A stretch of DNA of 47,547 bases from Litorivicinus sp965656605 (GCA_965656605.1 CBFHLC010000013.1:1-47547), one strand, 5' to 3'; positions 15,569 through 25,368 are shown, counted from the first letter of the stretch. Numbers and translations are program-made. Notes: generated by a model not told the origin, from the sequence alone.

Positions 15569-17063
15569 ACGCAGCATTTTCAGTCTCGTCCCAGTATTGG
15601 TAGCCGACCTGATCCAGGTAGGTTTCTAGCTCTTTGGCATCCGACGGACGCGCCTGAACGCTGCATAGGATTCGCCCATAGGCTGCGCCGTGATTACGAT
15701 AATGAAAGGCGCTGATATTCCAGCGCTCGCCCAGCTTATCCAAGAACTTTAACAACGCACCGGGGCGCTCAGGGAACTGAAAGCGGTAGCAGCGTTCGGC
15801 GCCGGCAGCCGGTGCATGACCTCCGACCATGTGTCGGATGTGGACTTTAGCCAACTCGTTGTCCGACAGATCTGTCACTTTAAATTGACCGCTTTCCAAC
15901 TGATCGATGAGATCCTGACGGTCACTCGAGCTAGGATCCAGTGTCAGGCCGACAAATATCTGGGCATTGCTGGCATCTGCATAGCGATAATTGAATTCGG
16001 TAATGTTGCGCTGACCAATCATCGAACAAAAACGTCTAAAACTGCCGGCCTGCTCAGGGATTTGGACAGACAAGATCGCTTCGCGACGCTCACCAATCTC
16101 GGCCCGCTCACTGACATGACGCAATCGATCAAAATTCACATTGGCGCCAGAGACCACTGACACCAAGCGTTGGCCACTGATACCGTGTTGCGCCACGTAT
16201 TTCTTCATGCCTGCGACACTCAGGGCACCGGCCGGCTCAGAAACACAACGCAAGTCGTCGTAGACATCCTTGATCGCCGCGCACATCTCATCGGTGGTGC
16301 AAGTCACCACTTCATCGATGGTGTGCTTCATGATCTCAAAGGTGTTGGTGCCAACCGTCGCCACCGCAACGCCATCCGCAAAGATCCCCACCTCGGAAAG
16401 AGTCACTGGCTTGCCGGCCTCCATCGCAGCCTTTAGGCAAGCGCTGTCCTCGGCCTCAACCGCAATGACTTTTGTCTCTGGGCGCAGGTATTTAACGTAA
16501 GCACTGACGCCGGCGGCAATACCGCCACCACCGACCGGCACAAAGACCGCATCGATCGGACCCTTTACTTGACGCAGGATCTCCATCCCGATCGTGCCCT
16601 GACCGGCAATCGTGTATGGATCATCAAAGGGATGGATAAAGGTCAGCTGATCCCGTTCGGCCAGTTGGCGGGCATGACCCGCTGCCTCATCAAAGGTATC
16701 GCCAAACTGGACCACCTCACCGCCCAAAGAGCGCACCGAATTGACCTTGATCGCAGGGGTCGTGGTGGGCATGACGATCACACTGCGAATACCCAACGCG
16801 GTCGCGCCTTTGGCAACCCCTTGGGCATGGTTTCCAGCGCTGGCCGCGATCACACCCGCCGCGCGTTGCTCGGCAGTCAGGTGAATTAACTTGTTGTAGG
16901 CACCACGGTTTTTGAACGAGTAGACCGGCTGCAAGTCCTCGCGCTTGTACAGCACTTCGTTGTTCAAGCGTTTTGATAAAAATCGCGACGAATCTACGGG
17001 CGTTTCGATGGCAACATCGTATACTCGCGCTTCTAGAATTCGCTTGATGGTTTCGCTGTGCAT
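15546..17063 (-). CDS. ilvA: Biosynthetic threonine deaminase
   Basis: PLP-dependent conversion of threonine to 2-oxobutanoate, first committed step of isoleucine synthesis. The 505-residue protein has the catalytic domain (about 1-320) with the PLP lysine in YSFKNRGAYN (Lys51), ASAGNHAQG and the glycine loop VPVGGGGIAAG. It is followed by two C-terminal ACT-like regulatory domains (about 325-400 and 420-500), as in the isoleucine-inhibited biosynthetic enzyme. It is divergent from rpiA with 65 bases between their starts. Its 3' end is convergent with and overlaps the LuxR-type gene. Confidence 0.96.
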   Translation of the reverse strand: MHSETIKRILEARVYDVAIETPVDSSRFLSKRLNNEVLYKREDLQPVYSFKNRGAYNKLIHLTAEQRAAGVIAASAGNHAQGVAKGATALGIRSVIVMPTTTPAIKVNSVRSLGGEVVQFGDTFDEAAGHARQLAERDQLTFIHPFDDPYTIAGQGTIGMEILRQVKGPIDAVFVPVGGGGIAAGVSAYVKYLRPETKVIAVEAEDSACLKAAMEAGKPVTLSEVGIFADGVAVATVGTNTFEIMKHTIDEVVTCTTDEMCAAIKDVYDDLRCVSEPAGALSVAGMKKYVAQHGISGQRLVSVVSGANVNFDRLRHVSERAEIGERREAILSVQIPEQAGSFRRFCSMIGQRNITEFNYRYADASNAQIFVGLTLDPSSSDRQDLIDQLESGQFKVTDLSDNELAKVHIRHMVGGHAPAAGAERCYRFQFPERPGALLKFLDKLGERWNISAFHYRNHGAAYGRILCSVQARPSDAKELETYLDQVGYQYWDETENAAFKQFLGA

Positions 17064-17128
17064 GCTCGCTCCGTCGTTGTGCGCACGTATTGTATCAGGC
17101 TGCAGGCAAAAACTCGCTGGGAAGCACT

Positions 17129-17803
17129 ATGAACGCAGATGACATGAAAAAGCAGGTCGCCCTTCGCGCCCTAGAACTGGTCAAACCGATGCTGGCCGAG
17201 GACGTGGTGGTGGGTATAGGTACCGGCTCTACCGCCAACCATTTCATCGATGCGCTGGGTGAATACGTCATGGATTTCAAAGGCGCAGTGGCCAGCTCCG
17301 AGGCCAGTGCCGAGCGCCTAAAAAGCGTGGGCATTGATGTGTTCGAGCTGAACGAGACAGGCACCCTGCCGGTCTACGTTGATGGCGCCGACGAGTTTGA
17401 TCCTCGCCTGAACCTCATCAAAGGCGGCGGCGCAGCACTGACCCGCGAGAAGATCGTGGCCCAGGCCAGTACCCAGTTCATTTGCATCGTGGATGCCAGC
17501 AAAGAAGTTGGCGTGTTGGGGGACTTCCCACTGCCGATCGAAGTGATCCCGCAGGCTCGATCTTTAGTCGCACGCGAAGCCGTGAAACTCGGCGGTGACC
17601 CGGTCTATCGCGAGGGCGTGATCACAGACAACGGCAACCAGATTCTGGACGTGCACAACCTGTCGATTACTGATCCCAAAGGTCTTGAGCAGTCGCTCAA
17701 CAACATTCCCGGCGTGGTGTGCAATGGCATCTTTGCCCTGCGCAACGCCGACATCGTTTTAATGGCCACCCCCAACGGGGTTGACGAGCGCCACGCCGAT
17801 TGA
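17129..17803 (+). CDS. rpiA: Ribose-5-phosphate isomerase A
   Basis: Pentose-phosphate isomerase interconverting ribose 5-phosphate and ribulose 5-phosphate (224 residues). Diagnostic motifs are VGIGTGSTANHFIDAL, SSEASAERLKSVGI, YVDGADEFDPRLNLIKGGGAALTREKI and GDPVYREGVITDNGNQILDVHNL. The ATG at 17129 with a nearby GGGAAG is preferred over an upstream in-frame start, because homology starts at MNADDMKKQVA. Its genomic neighbour ilvA on the opposite strand is the same as in Pseudomonas. Confidence 0.95.
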   Translation: MNADDMKKQVALRALELVKPMLAEDVVVGIGTGSTANHFIDALGEYVMDFKGAVASSEASAERLKSVGIDVFELNETGTLPVYVDGADEFDPRLNLIKGGGAALTREKIVAQASTQFICIVDASKEVGVLGDFPLPIEVIPQARSLVAREAVKLGGDPVYREGVITDNGNQILDVHNLSITDPKGLEQSLNNIPGVVCNGIFALRNADIVLMATPNGVDERHAD

Positions 17804-17830
17804 GTTTCGGCGACAAATCTCTGCTAGAAT
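17800..17830 (+). promoter_or_regulatory. Weak promoter candidate for serA
   Basis: TAGAAT (17825-17830) is a good -10 hexamer 40 bases before the serA ATG. The best -35-like hexamer, TTGAGT (17800-17805), is 19 bases upstream of it, longer than ideal, and overlaps the rpiA stop region. No other signal was found between rpiA and serA. Confidence 0.3.
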
Positions 17831-17870
17831 GCGTCGCCTTCAATAACCGCTCAACATTCAAAGGATGGCT

Positions 17871-19103
17871 ATGAACGCGCCGGTATCGTTTGCTAAGGAT
17901 CGCGTCCGTATTCTGTTACTCGAAGGCATTCACCCCAGCGCGGTGGATACCTTTCGGGATGCAGGCTACAACAACGTCGAACTGCTCCCCACCGCCCTAA
18001 ACGAAGACGATTTGATCGAAAAGATCAAAGGCGTGCACTTCATCGGCATCCGCTCACGCACTCAGCTCACTAGAAAGGTGTTCGACGCAGCGGATCGCCT
18101 GCTGGCTGCGGGCTGTTTTTGCATCGGCACCAACCAAGTTGATCTACAGGCCGCCAAAGAAAACGCGGTCGTGGTATTCAACGCCCCCTACTCCAACACC
18201 CGATCGGTCGCAGAGTTGGTACTGGGCGAGGCGATCCTGTTGCTGCGCGGTATCCCCGAGAAAAGTGCCGCCGCCCACCGTGGCGGCTGGTTGAAAACCG
18301 CCAAGAACAGCTTCGAGATTCGCGGCAAAACACTGGGCATCGTCGGGTACGGATCCATTGGTAGCCAGTTGTCGGTGCTGGCCGAATCCTTGGGCATGCG
18401 CGTTATTTTCCATGATGCGGTCAGCAAGCTGCCCTTGGGCAATGCCGCACAGGTCGCCAATCTGGAGACCCTGCTCGAGAAATCAGACGTCGTCAGCCTG
18501 CACGTTCCCGAGCTGAGCAGCACCAAAGACATGATTGGCCAGCGCGAGCTGGGCCTGATGAAGGCTCAGTCGGTTCTGATTAATGCCAGTCGCGGCACCG
18601 TAGTCGATATCGATGCCTTGACCGACGCGATGAAAGAGCAGCGCATCCTAGGCTGCGCTGTTGATGTGTTCCCGGTCGAACCCAAAGGCAACGCCGACGA
18701 ATTCGAGAGCCCGCTACGTCAGTTCGACAACGCCATTTTGACCCCGCATATCGGTGGCTCAACCATGGAAGCACAGGTCAATATCGGAGTCGAAGTGGCC
18801 GAAAAACTGGTTCGCTATTCAGATAACGGATCGACCCTGACCAGCGTCAACTTCCCTGAGGTGGCTTTGCCGCCACACCCCGAGCACCACCGCCTACTGC
18901 ACGTTCACAACAACGTGCCCGGTGTATTGAGCGCCATTAACTCAGTATTTGCTGAAGCCGGCATCAACATTGGTTCGCAGTTCCTGCAAACCGATGAGAG
19001 CATCGGCTACGTGGTGATTGACGTCAGCGCTGACTCGTCAGAAGAAGCGATGGATGCCCTGCAAGGCATCGAACACACCATCAAGGTGCGTCGACTGTTT
19101 TAA
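17871..19103 (+). CDS. serA: D-3-phosphoglycerate dehydrogenase
   Basis: First step of serine synthesis, NAD-dependent oxidation of 3-phosphoglycerate. It has 410 residues, the same length as E. coli SerA and close to it in sequence: FIGIRSRTQLT, CFCIGTNQVDL, the NAD-binding GIVGYGSIGSQL, active-site NASRGTVVDI (Arg) and LTPHIGGSTMEAQ (His). A C-terminal ACT domain (HNNVPGVLSAINSVFAEAGINIGSQFLQ) suggests serine feedback inhibition. The ATG at 17865 directly abuts the AAAGG, so the ATG at 17871 is the likelier start. The 3' end overlaps the convergent hydrolase gene by 23 bases. Confidence 0.96.
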   Translation: MNAPVSFAKDRVRILLLEGIHPSAVDTFRDAGYNNVELLPTALNEDDLIEKIKGVHFIGIRSRTQLTRKVFDAADRLLAAGCFCIGTNQVDLQAAKENAVVVFNAPYSNTRSVAELVLGEAILLLRGIPEKSAAAHRGGWLKTAKNSFEIRGKTLGIVGYGSIGSQLSVLAESLGMRVIFHDAVSKLPLGNAAQVANLETLLEKSDVVSLHVPELSSTKDMIGQRELGLMKAQSVLINASRGTVVDIDALTDAMKEQRILGCAVDVFPVEPKGNADEFESPLRQFDNAILTPHIGGSTMEAQVNIGVEVAEKLVRYSDNGSTLTSVNFPEVALPPHPEHHRLLHVHNNVPGVLSAINSVFAEAGINIGSQFLQTDESIGYVVIDVSADSSEEAMDALQGIEHTIKVRRLF

Positions 19104-20010
19104 TGAAATCCGCCAGCGCCTGATCCACACGCTGGCGGTATTTTGGAGTCTCGTTAGCCAAGTGATGGCGAGCCCCCTCAATCCGCACCATGCGAACGCC
19201 GGGGAATTTCTCGGCGATCCGCGCAATGTTCCACGGCGCATCAACCGTCTTTTCTTCGGTTCCCTGAAAGACCCACAGCTTTTCGCCACTAACCGCCGGC
19301 ATGCGCTCGATCGAGTTTTTAAACTCAACCATCGCACTGAGCCAGGCCACCGGAATCACCGGGCTTTGCAAACTATCGCCCGCCTGCAAAAACTCATTGA
19401 ACCGAGCGTTATGGGTGCCCTCACCACGGCCACGGCTGACCGTGCGCAGGACATTTTTTAAAAACCAGTGCAATACGCCCAAGTAACGCCACCGTCGCGG
19501 TCGCACCAGCGGATTGAGCAGCATAAAGCGGTCAAAATGCTGATCCCCATGGCGACGAATCCAATCCAACCAGGCGCTACCGCCGGTCGATTGCCCCAAG
19601 GCGAGCCGGGGCAACCCATCGTCTGGCAGGGTGGCATTGACTCGATCCAGCGCTTGAAAGTACTCGGTAAAGCTTTTGACCTCAGCCCGCGGACCAGAGG
19701 ATAGACCTTGACCGGGCAAATCAAAGGTCGTGACGCGATACCCCATGCTTAACAGCAGGCGAATGAAGTCACTGAATAGCCCAACGTGATCCAGGTAGCC
19801 CGTGACCAGTAGACACTCTGCAATGGGGTTTTCTGGAGAGAATCGCTGCAACACCAGCTGATTATCACCATCATCCAAAGTGCCGATCTGGTGCCCTTGT
19901 TTGGGTAGATCGTAATACGCCAAAAATGGCGCTAGCAGCCCCGGGGCCGGGGCTGGGAATGGGGCCAGGTGACCCCGAAGTAAATCGGGGTCCCACTGCG
20001 GCACGTTCAC
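19081..20010 (-). CDS. Alpha/beta hydrolase (serine hydrolase, lysophospholipase-like)
   Basis: A 309-residue alpha/beta-hydrolase of the Hydrolase_4/monoacylglycerol-lipase type. The nucleophile elbow is GQSTGGSAW, and a candidate acid lies in VFQGTEEKTVDAPW. The catalytic His is in EGARHHLANE. The oxyanion/lid region follows TGYLDHVGLFSDFIRLLLSMGYRVTTFDLPGQGLSSG. No signal peptide is seen, so it is likely cytoplasmic. The substrate is unknown. The GTG start overlaps the fba stop (GTGA), so it is probably the last gene of the tkt-gap-pgk-fba operon. Confidence 0.85.
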   Translation of the reverse strand: MNVPQWDPDLLRGHLAPFPAPAPGLLAPFLAYYDLPKQGHQIGTLDDGDNQLVLQRFSPENPIAECLLVTGYLDHVGLFSDFIRLLLSMGYRVTTFDLPGQGLSSGPRAEVKSFTEYFQALDRVNATLPDDGLPRLALGQSTGGSAWLDWIRRHGDQHFDRFMLLNPLVRPRRWRYLGVLHWFLKNVLRTVSRGRGEGTHNARFNEFLQAGDSLQSPVIPVAWLSAMVEFKNSIERMPAVSGEKLWVFQGTEEKTVDAPWNIARIAEKFPGVRMVRIEGARHHLANETPKYRQRVDQALADFIKTVDAP

Positions 20011-21071
20011 CGAACCTTGGGATCCAAGTCGCCAGACAGATAACGCTGAGTCATCGCATCCAAGCTCAGCGCTTTGATCTTGCTGGCTTGGCCGGCGCAG
20101 CCAAAGGCCTCGTAACGATCGACGACGATGCCACGCATCGCATCCATCGTGGCTTTTAAGAATTTGCGAGGATCAAACTCAGCCGGATTTTGGGCCAAGA
20201 AGCGTCGAGTTGCACCGGTTGAGGCCAGGCGCAAATCGGTATCGATATTGACCTTTCGCACGCCGTGCTTGATACCCTCTTGAATCTCAGAGACCGGGAC
20301 GCCGTAAGTTTCTGGGATGTCACCACCAAACTCGTTGATGATCGCCAACCATTCTTGCGGAACACTGGACGAGCCGTGCATGACCAGGTGGGTATCAGGA
20401 ATGCGTGCGTGGATCGCTTTGATCTGCTCGATGGCCAACACATCCCCGGTTGGGGGACGCGTAAACTTGTAGGCACCATGCGAGGTGCCAATCGCGATCG
20501 CCAGTGCGTCGACACCGGTTTTGGTCACGAAATCCGCGGCTTCCTCAGGATCTGTCAGCATCTGATCGTGACTCAGCGTGCCCTCGGCACCCACGCCGTC
20601 TTCTTCGCCTGCCTGGCCCGTCTCTAGACTGCCTAAGCAACCCAACTCACCTTCAACTGAAACCCCACAGGCATGCGCCATCTCGACGGTACGGGCGGTC
20701 ACGTCGACGTTGTACTCGTAGCTGGCTGGCGTCTTCTGATCCGACATCAGCGAGCCATCCATCATGACCGAGCTGAATCCCAAGGCAATCGAGCGCTGGC
20801 AATCAGCCGGGGACGCGCCATGGTCCTGATGCATGCAGACTGGGATATCCGGGAACTCTTCAATCGCAGCCAAGATCATGTGTCGCAAGAAATTAGGCCC
20901 GGCATATTTGCGAGCCCCCGCGCTGGCCTGAACGATCACCGGCGAGTCGGTGGCCGCGGCCCCCTCCATAATCGCCCGCATCTGTTCGAGGTTATTCACG
21001 TTGAATGCGGGAACGCCGTAACCGTTTTCGGCGGCGTGATCCAACATTTGTCTAAGGCTAATCAAGGCCAT
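20007..21071 (-). CDS. fba: Class II fructose-bisphosphate aldolase, Calvin-cycle subtype
   Basis: Zinc-dependent aldolase of glycolysis and gluconeogenesis (354 residues). It has ISLRQMLDHAAENGYGVPAFNVNN at the N-terminus, the zinc ligand motif MHQDHG, the class II signature VSVEGELGCLGSLETG with a downstream acidic loop, AIAIGTSHGAYKF (second zinc His) and KVNIDTDLR near the phosphate site. The long Calvin subtype is common in non-autotrophic proteobacteria, and no RuBisCO gene is present here. A strong AAGGAG precedes the ATG. Confidence 0.95.
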   Translation of the reverse strand: MALISLRQMLDHAAENGYGVPAFNVNNLEQMRAIMEGAAATDSPVIVQASAGARKYAGPNFLRHMILAAIEEFPDIPVCMHQDHGASPADCQRSIALGFSSVMMDGSLMSDQKTPASYEYNVDVTARTVEMAHACGVSVEGELGCLGSLETGQAGEEDGVGAEGTLSHDQMLTDPEEAADFVTKTGVDALAIAIGTSHGAYKFTRPPTGDVLAIEQIKAIHARIPDTHLVMHGSSSVPQEWLAIINEFGGDIPETYGVPVSEIQEGIKHGVRKVNIDTDLRLASTGATRRFLAQNPAEFDPRKFLKATMDAMRGIVVDRYEAFGCAGQASKIKALSLDAMTQRYLSGDLDPKVR

Positions 21072-21083
21072 AAAGCTCTCCTT

Positions 21084-22241
21084 TTAATCTGCTGCGCGCT
21101 GCGCAAGCATGGCCACTGCCGGTAGAGGTTTCCCTTCAACGTATTCTAAGAATGCGCCGCCACCGGTAGAAATATAAGAAACATTGTCAGTCAAACCAAA
21201 CTGATCAATCGCAGCCAAGGTGTCTCCACCACCGGCCACCGAAAACGCGGCACTGTCCGCAATCGCCTGACCCAAAGCACGAGTGCCCGAGGCAAAATTA
21301 GCAAACTCAAACACGCCCAACGGACCGTTCCACAGCACCGTGCCGGCGTTCATGATTTGCTCGCGTAACGCCGCTTCCGCATCCGGGCCGATGTCCAAAA
21401 TTTGATCGTCCGCTAATACCTCGGCGACTGGCTTGATCACCGCAGGCTCGCTGTCGCTGAAGGATTTGGCGACGCGCACGTCAGCCGGCAGCGGAATATC
21501 GGTTTTGCCCATCAATGCACGGGCCGTATCAACCAGGTCAGGCTCATACAAGCTGGCACCCACGGGGTGGCCTGCCGCGGCCAAGAAGGTGTTGGCGATG
21601 CCACCACCCAAGATCAACCCATCACAGATCTCGGCCAGGCGGTTCAGCACATCCAGCTTCGTGCTGACTTTTGAGCCGCCCACGATGGCGTACAGCGGGC
21701 GAGCAGGATCGGCCAGGGCCTGTTCAAGCGCATCTAACTCGCCAGCCAGCAAGGGGCCAGCACAGGCGATCGGCGCCGCCAGCCCCACACCGTGGGTCGA
21801 TGCCTGAGCTCGGTGTGCGGTACCAAAGGCATCCATCACATACACGTCACACAGCGCCGCCATTTTGGCAGCCAGCTGGGCATCGTCTTTTTTCTCGCCG
21901 GGCAAGAACCGCACGTTTTCGCACAACACGATCTGACCGAGCTGGCACTCAACGCCATCGATCCAGTCGCGCGCCAACGTGACCGGCTGCCCTAACAGAA
22001 CTTCAAGATGCTTGGCGACCGGCTCTAAACTGAATTGGTCGTCATATTCACCTTCCACCGGGCGGCCTAGGTGGGACATCACCAGCACCGCAGCGCCAGC
22101 AGACAGTGCCGCTTGTAGAGTCGGCAACGCCGCAAGAATCCGCGCATCAGAGGTCACTTGACCGTCTTTAATGGGAACATTGAGGTCTTGGCGGATCAGT
22201 ACCCGGCGCCCCGCCAGGTCAACATCAGACATCCGTTTCAC
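21084..22241 (-). CDS. pgk: Phosphoglycerate kinase
   Basis: ATP-forming step of glycolysis (385 residues). Motifs are VLIRQDLNVPIKDGQVTSDARI, VLVMSHLGRP, ENVRFLPGEKKDD, DAFGTAHRAQAS, AIVGGSKVSTK and the C-terminal nucleotide-binding FSVAGGGDTLAAI and ISTGGGAFLE. The GTG at 22241 with AGGAG five bases upstream is the best start. The ATG three codons later would lie 14 bases from that ribosome-binding sequence. Confidence 0.96.
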   Translation of the reverse strand: MKRMSDVDLAGRRVLIRQDLNVPIKDGQVTSDARILAALPTLQAALSAGAAVLVMSHLGRPVEGEYDDQFSLEPVAKHLEVLLGQPVTLARDWIDGVECQLGQIVLCENVRFLPGEKKDDAQLAAKMAALCDVYVMDAFGTAHRAQASTHGVGLAAPIACAGPLLAGELDALEQALADPARPLYAIVGGSKVSTKLDVLNRLAEICDGLILGGGIANTFLAAAGHPVGASLYEPDLVDTARALMGKTDIPLPADVRVAKSFSDSEPAVIKPVAEVLADDQILDIGPDAEAALREQIMNAGTVLWNGPLGVFEFANFASGTRALGQAIADSAAFSVAGGGDTLAAIDQFGLTDNVSYISTGGGAFLEYVEGKPLPAVAMLAQRAAD

Positions 22242-22256
22242 TGTGACTCCTACGTC

Positions 22257-23246
22257 TTAAAAGGTGGAAATTTGTAGTGCAGTATCAATCATTCGATTGG
22301 CATAACCCCATTCGTTGTCGTACCACGACACGATCCGAACCAGTTTGCCTGTGCACTGCAACAAACCCAAGTCGACGATCGCACTAGCCGGATGGCCGGT
22401 AAAGTCGATTGAGACCAATGGCTCATCCGATAGTGCCAACACACCGCCAGACTGTTCAGCACACATCCGCAAACGCTGAATTAGCTGATCCTTTGACAAC
22501 GGGGCTTGCAGTGACAAGGTCATATCGACGCAACTGACATTGGCGGTCGGCACCCGCATCGAGTATCCCTGAATACGCCCAGCGATCTCGGGCATGACCC
22601 ACTCCAGGGCGTTTAACGCATTGGTGGTGGTCGGCACCATCGACAGGGCCGCCGCACGGGCGCGACGCGGATCCCGGTGGGATTGATCGACCAGCACCTG
22701 ATCATTGGTGTAGCTGTGGATCGTGGTATAGGTGCCCGATTCAATCGACAAACCCTCCAGTGCCTTGAGCGTGACACCCAGGCAGTTGGTGGTGCATGAG
22801 CCGAGCGACCAATGCGTGTGATCCCGGGTCAGTTTGTGCTCGTTGAGCCCCCGAATCAGGGTCAGCGGCATATCTGGACCGGCGGGAGCCCCCACCTGTA
22901 CCCGCGGGGCACCCGCGGCCAAATGCTCCAACGCACGAGCGCGATCTGGGTTGCGACCAGAACACTCCATGACCAAGTCCACGCCACTCCAGTCGATCTG
23001 ATCGACCCGAGTGTGCGCAGTAAAATCGGTGGATTGACCGGACACCACGAACCCCTGCGGGGTATTTTCGACCGGCAGACCAAAACGCCCGTGGGTCGAG
23101 TCGTAGCGAGCCAGCAGTCGTAGCGTGTCTAAGTCGCCCGGATCGTTGATCTGGGCAATGTGCAGCTGATCCGACAAGCCCCGCTGATGCAGGGCCCAAA
23201 ATACGCACCGACCAATACGGCCAAAACCGTTGATGCCGATGCGCAT
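22257..23246 (-). CDS. Glyceraldehyde-3-phosphate dehydrogenase family protein (Gap or Epd type)
   Basis: About 329 residues. It has the NAD-binding INGFGRIGR, an Asp in the QINDPGD loop that favours NAD, the catalytic SCTTNCLG Cys motif, TTIHSYTNDQVLVDQSHRDPRRARAAALSMVPTTT and the C-terminal WYDNEWGYANRM. In Pseudomonas the gene in this position (between tkt and pgk) is annotated epd (erythrose-4-phosphate dehydrogenase). The TTIHSYTNDQ stretch is more like true glyceraldehyde-phosphate dehydrogenase. I therefore leave the symbol blank. Either GTG at 23249 or ATG at 23246 could start it; the stop of tkt is immediately upstream. Confidence 0.9.
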   Translation of the reverse strand: MRIGINGFGRIGRCVFWALHQRGLSDQLHIAQINDPGDLDTLRLLARYDSTHGRFGLPVENTPQGFVVSGQSTDFTAHTRVDQIDWSGVDLVMECSGRNPDRARALEHLAAGAPRVQVGAPAGPDMPLTLIRGLNEHKLTRDHTHWSLGSCTTNCLGVTLKALEGLSIESGTYTTIHSYTNDQVLVDQSHRDPRRARAAALSMVPTTTNALNALEWVMPEIAGRIQGYSMRVPTANVSCVDMTLSLQAPLSKDQLIQRLRMCAEQSGGVLALSDEPLVSIDFTGHPASAIVDLGLLQCTGKLVRIVSWYDNEWGYANRMIDTALQISTF

Positions 23247-23249
23247 CAC

Positions 23250-25244
23250 TTAGTCTTCAAAAGGTTCGTTCAAACGCTCGATGGCATCCAGCAGGGCCTC
23301 GACGGTGATGCCGAAGTGCTCAAACAACGCCGGTGCGGGTGCAGATTCGCCAAAGCTATCCATTCCGATGATCTCGCCGTCCAAGCCCACATACTTGTAC
23401 CAGTAATCGCGGTGGGCCGCTTCGATGGCCACACGGGCAGCCACTTCGCTGGGCAGTACCGACTCACGGTACTCAGCGCTTTGACGCTCAAAGGCCTCAG
23501 CGCACGGCATCGAGACCACGCGAACCTTGGCGCTGGAGCGTTCAGCGGCTTCAACGGCCAGCTCAACCTCAGAACCGGTCGCAATCACAATCACATCAGG
23601 CTCGCCGTCAGTGTCGATCAATACGTAGGCGCCTTTGGCGATATCAGCAACGTTGCTACGTACCAGGGTCGGCAGACCTTGGCGACTCAGCGCCAAGCAC
23701 GTCGGACCGTCTTCACGGGCAATCGCGCTACCCCATGCTACGGCGGTTTCGACCGCGTCAGCGGGTCTCCACAGATCGCAGTTAGGCGTGCCACGTAGGC
23801 TTGCGATTTGTTCGACCGGTTGGTGAGTCGGGCCGTCTTCGCCCAGACCAATCGAGTCGTGAGTCAACACGTGAATTACGCGCTGCTTCATCAGCGCCGC
23901 CATCCGAATCGCGTTGCGCATGTATTCCATAAAAATCAGGAAGGTGCCGCCGTAAGGAACAAAACCACCGTGCAGTGCCACGCCATTCATCATCGCGGCC
24001 ATGCCGAACTCGCGCACACCGTAGTGAACGTAGTTGCCACCTTTCTGATCCGCCGCGATCGACTCACTGCCCTTCCAGATTGTCAGGTTAGAACCTGCCA
24101 AGTCGGCAGAGCCACCCAGCATTTCGGGCACGATCGGGCCAAATTTATCCAGCGCCATCTGGCTGGCCTTGCGGGTCGCAACCTTGGGGGCATCCAGCTG
24201 CAATTCTTTTGCGTACTCCAGCGCCACTTGCTCCATATCAACGGCCAAATCGCCAGACAGGCGACGATCTAACTCTTCTGATAACTCAAGGTGGGCTTTG
24301 CGGTATTCCGCCATGCTCTCGGCCCAAGCGCCGTGTGCGCTTTCGCCTTTTTCTTTGCCATCCCAAGCCGCGTAAATATCCGCAGGGATTTCGAATGGTC
24401 CGTGTTCCCAACCCAGCGCTGCGCGGGTCAGAGCGATTTCCTCATCCCCCAGCGGTGCACCGTGGCTGGATTCCTGCCCTTCTTTGTTGGGCGAACCAAA
24501 ACCGATGCGAGTCCGGCAACGAATCATCGTTGGGCGCGTCTCGTCGCTTTGGGCTTCAACGATGGCGGCGTTAATAGCCTCGGCATCGTGACCGTCAATC
24601 GGACCAATGACCTGCCAGTTGTAAGATTCAAAACGCTGGTTGGTATCGTCGGTGAACCAGCCCTCGACCTCGCCATCAATTGAGATGCCGTTGTCATCGT
24701 AAAACATGATCAGTTTGCCCAAGCCCAAGGTACCCGCCAGTGAGCACACTTCGTGGCTGATGCCCTCCATCAAGCAGCCGTCGCCAGCAAAGACGTAGGT
24801 ACGGTGATCCACCACCTGATGATCGCCGCGGTTGAACTGGGCCGCCAAAATCTGCTCAGCCAACGCCATGCCGACCGCGTTTGCCAATCCCTGACCTAGC
24901 GGGCCCGTGGTCGTTTCAACGCCCGGCGCGTAGCCGTACTCGGGGTGGCCGGGAGTGCGCGAGTGCAACTGACGGAACTGCTTGAGCTCGTCGATACCCA
25001 GATCGTACCCACTCAGATGTAACAGGCTATACAGCAACATAGAGCCGTGGCCGTTGGACAGCACAAAGCGGTCGCGGTTTGGCCAATTGGGGTCGCTTGG
25101 GTCGTGGCGCAAGTGGTCGCGCCACAGCACTTCGGCGATATCCGCCATGCCCATGGGGGCACCGGGGTGGCCTGAATTAGCTTTTTGCACAGCATCCATG
25201 CTCAACGCGCGGATGGCGTTGGCGAGTTGACGACGATCGGTCAT
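23250..25244 (-). CDS. tkt: Transketolase
   Basis: Thiamine-diphosphate enzyme of the pentose phosphate pathway (664 residues, the standard length). Landmarks are MDAVQKANSGHPGAPMGMADIAEVLW at the N-terminus, the ThDP motif GDGCLMEGISHEV, and pyrimidine-domain stretches YVHYGVREFGMAAMMNG and THDSIGLGEDGPTHQPVEQ. The ATG at 25244 is backed by AGGA at a suitable distance and by homology; a longer in-frame extension upstream is not conserved. It is the first gene of the minus-strand tkt-gap-pgk-fba-hydrolase operon and divergent from metK. Confidence 0.96.
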   Translation of the reverse strand: MTDRRQLANAIRALSMDAVQKANSGHPGAPMGMADIAEVLWRDHLRHDPSDPNWPNRDRFVLSNGHGSMLLYSLLHLSGYDLGIDELKQFRQLHSRTPGHPEYGYAPGVETTTGPLGQGLANAVGMALAEQILAAQFNRGDHQVVDHRTYVFAGDGCLMEGISHEVCSLAGTLGLGKLIMFYDDNGISIDGEVEGWFTDDTNQRFESYNWQVIGPIDGHDAEAINAAIVEAQSDETRPTMIRCRTRIGFGSPNKEGQESSHGAPLGDEEIALTRAALGWEHGPFEIPADIYAAWDGKEKGESAHGAWAESMAEYRKAHLELSEELDRRLSGDLAVDMEQVALEYAKELQLDAPKVATRKASQMALDKFGPIVPEMLGGSADLAGSNLTIWKGSESIAADQKGGNYVHYGVREFGMAAMMNGVALHGGFVPYGGTFLIFMEYMRNAIRMAALMKQRVIHVLTHDSIGLGEDGPTHQPVEQIASLRGTPNCDLWRPADAVETAVAWGSAIAREDGPTCLALSRQGLPTLVRSNVADIAKGAYVLIDTDGEPDVIVIATGSEVELAVEAAERSSAKVRVVSMPCAEAFERQSAEYRESVLPSEVAARVAIEAAHRDYWYKYVGLDGEIIGMDSFGESAPAPALFEHFGITVEALLDAIERLNEPFED

Positions 25245-25368
25245 TGCGAAGTCCTGTCTGAGTGAGGCGCGGATTGTCCCAAAATCCGAGGCGCGCCTCA
25301 ACGCTTATTGCAAGTCTTTCGTGGGGGTTGCAGTCCTAGGCATGTACCCTTCTAAAAGCCCGATAAAA

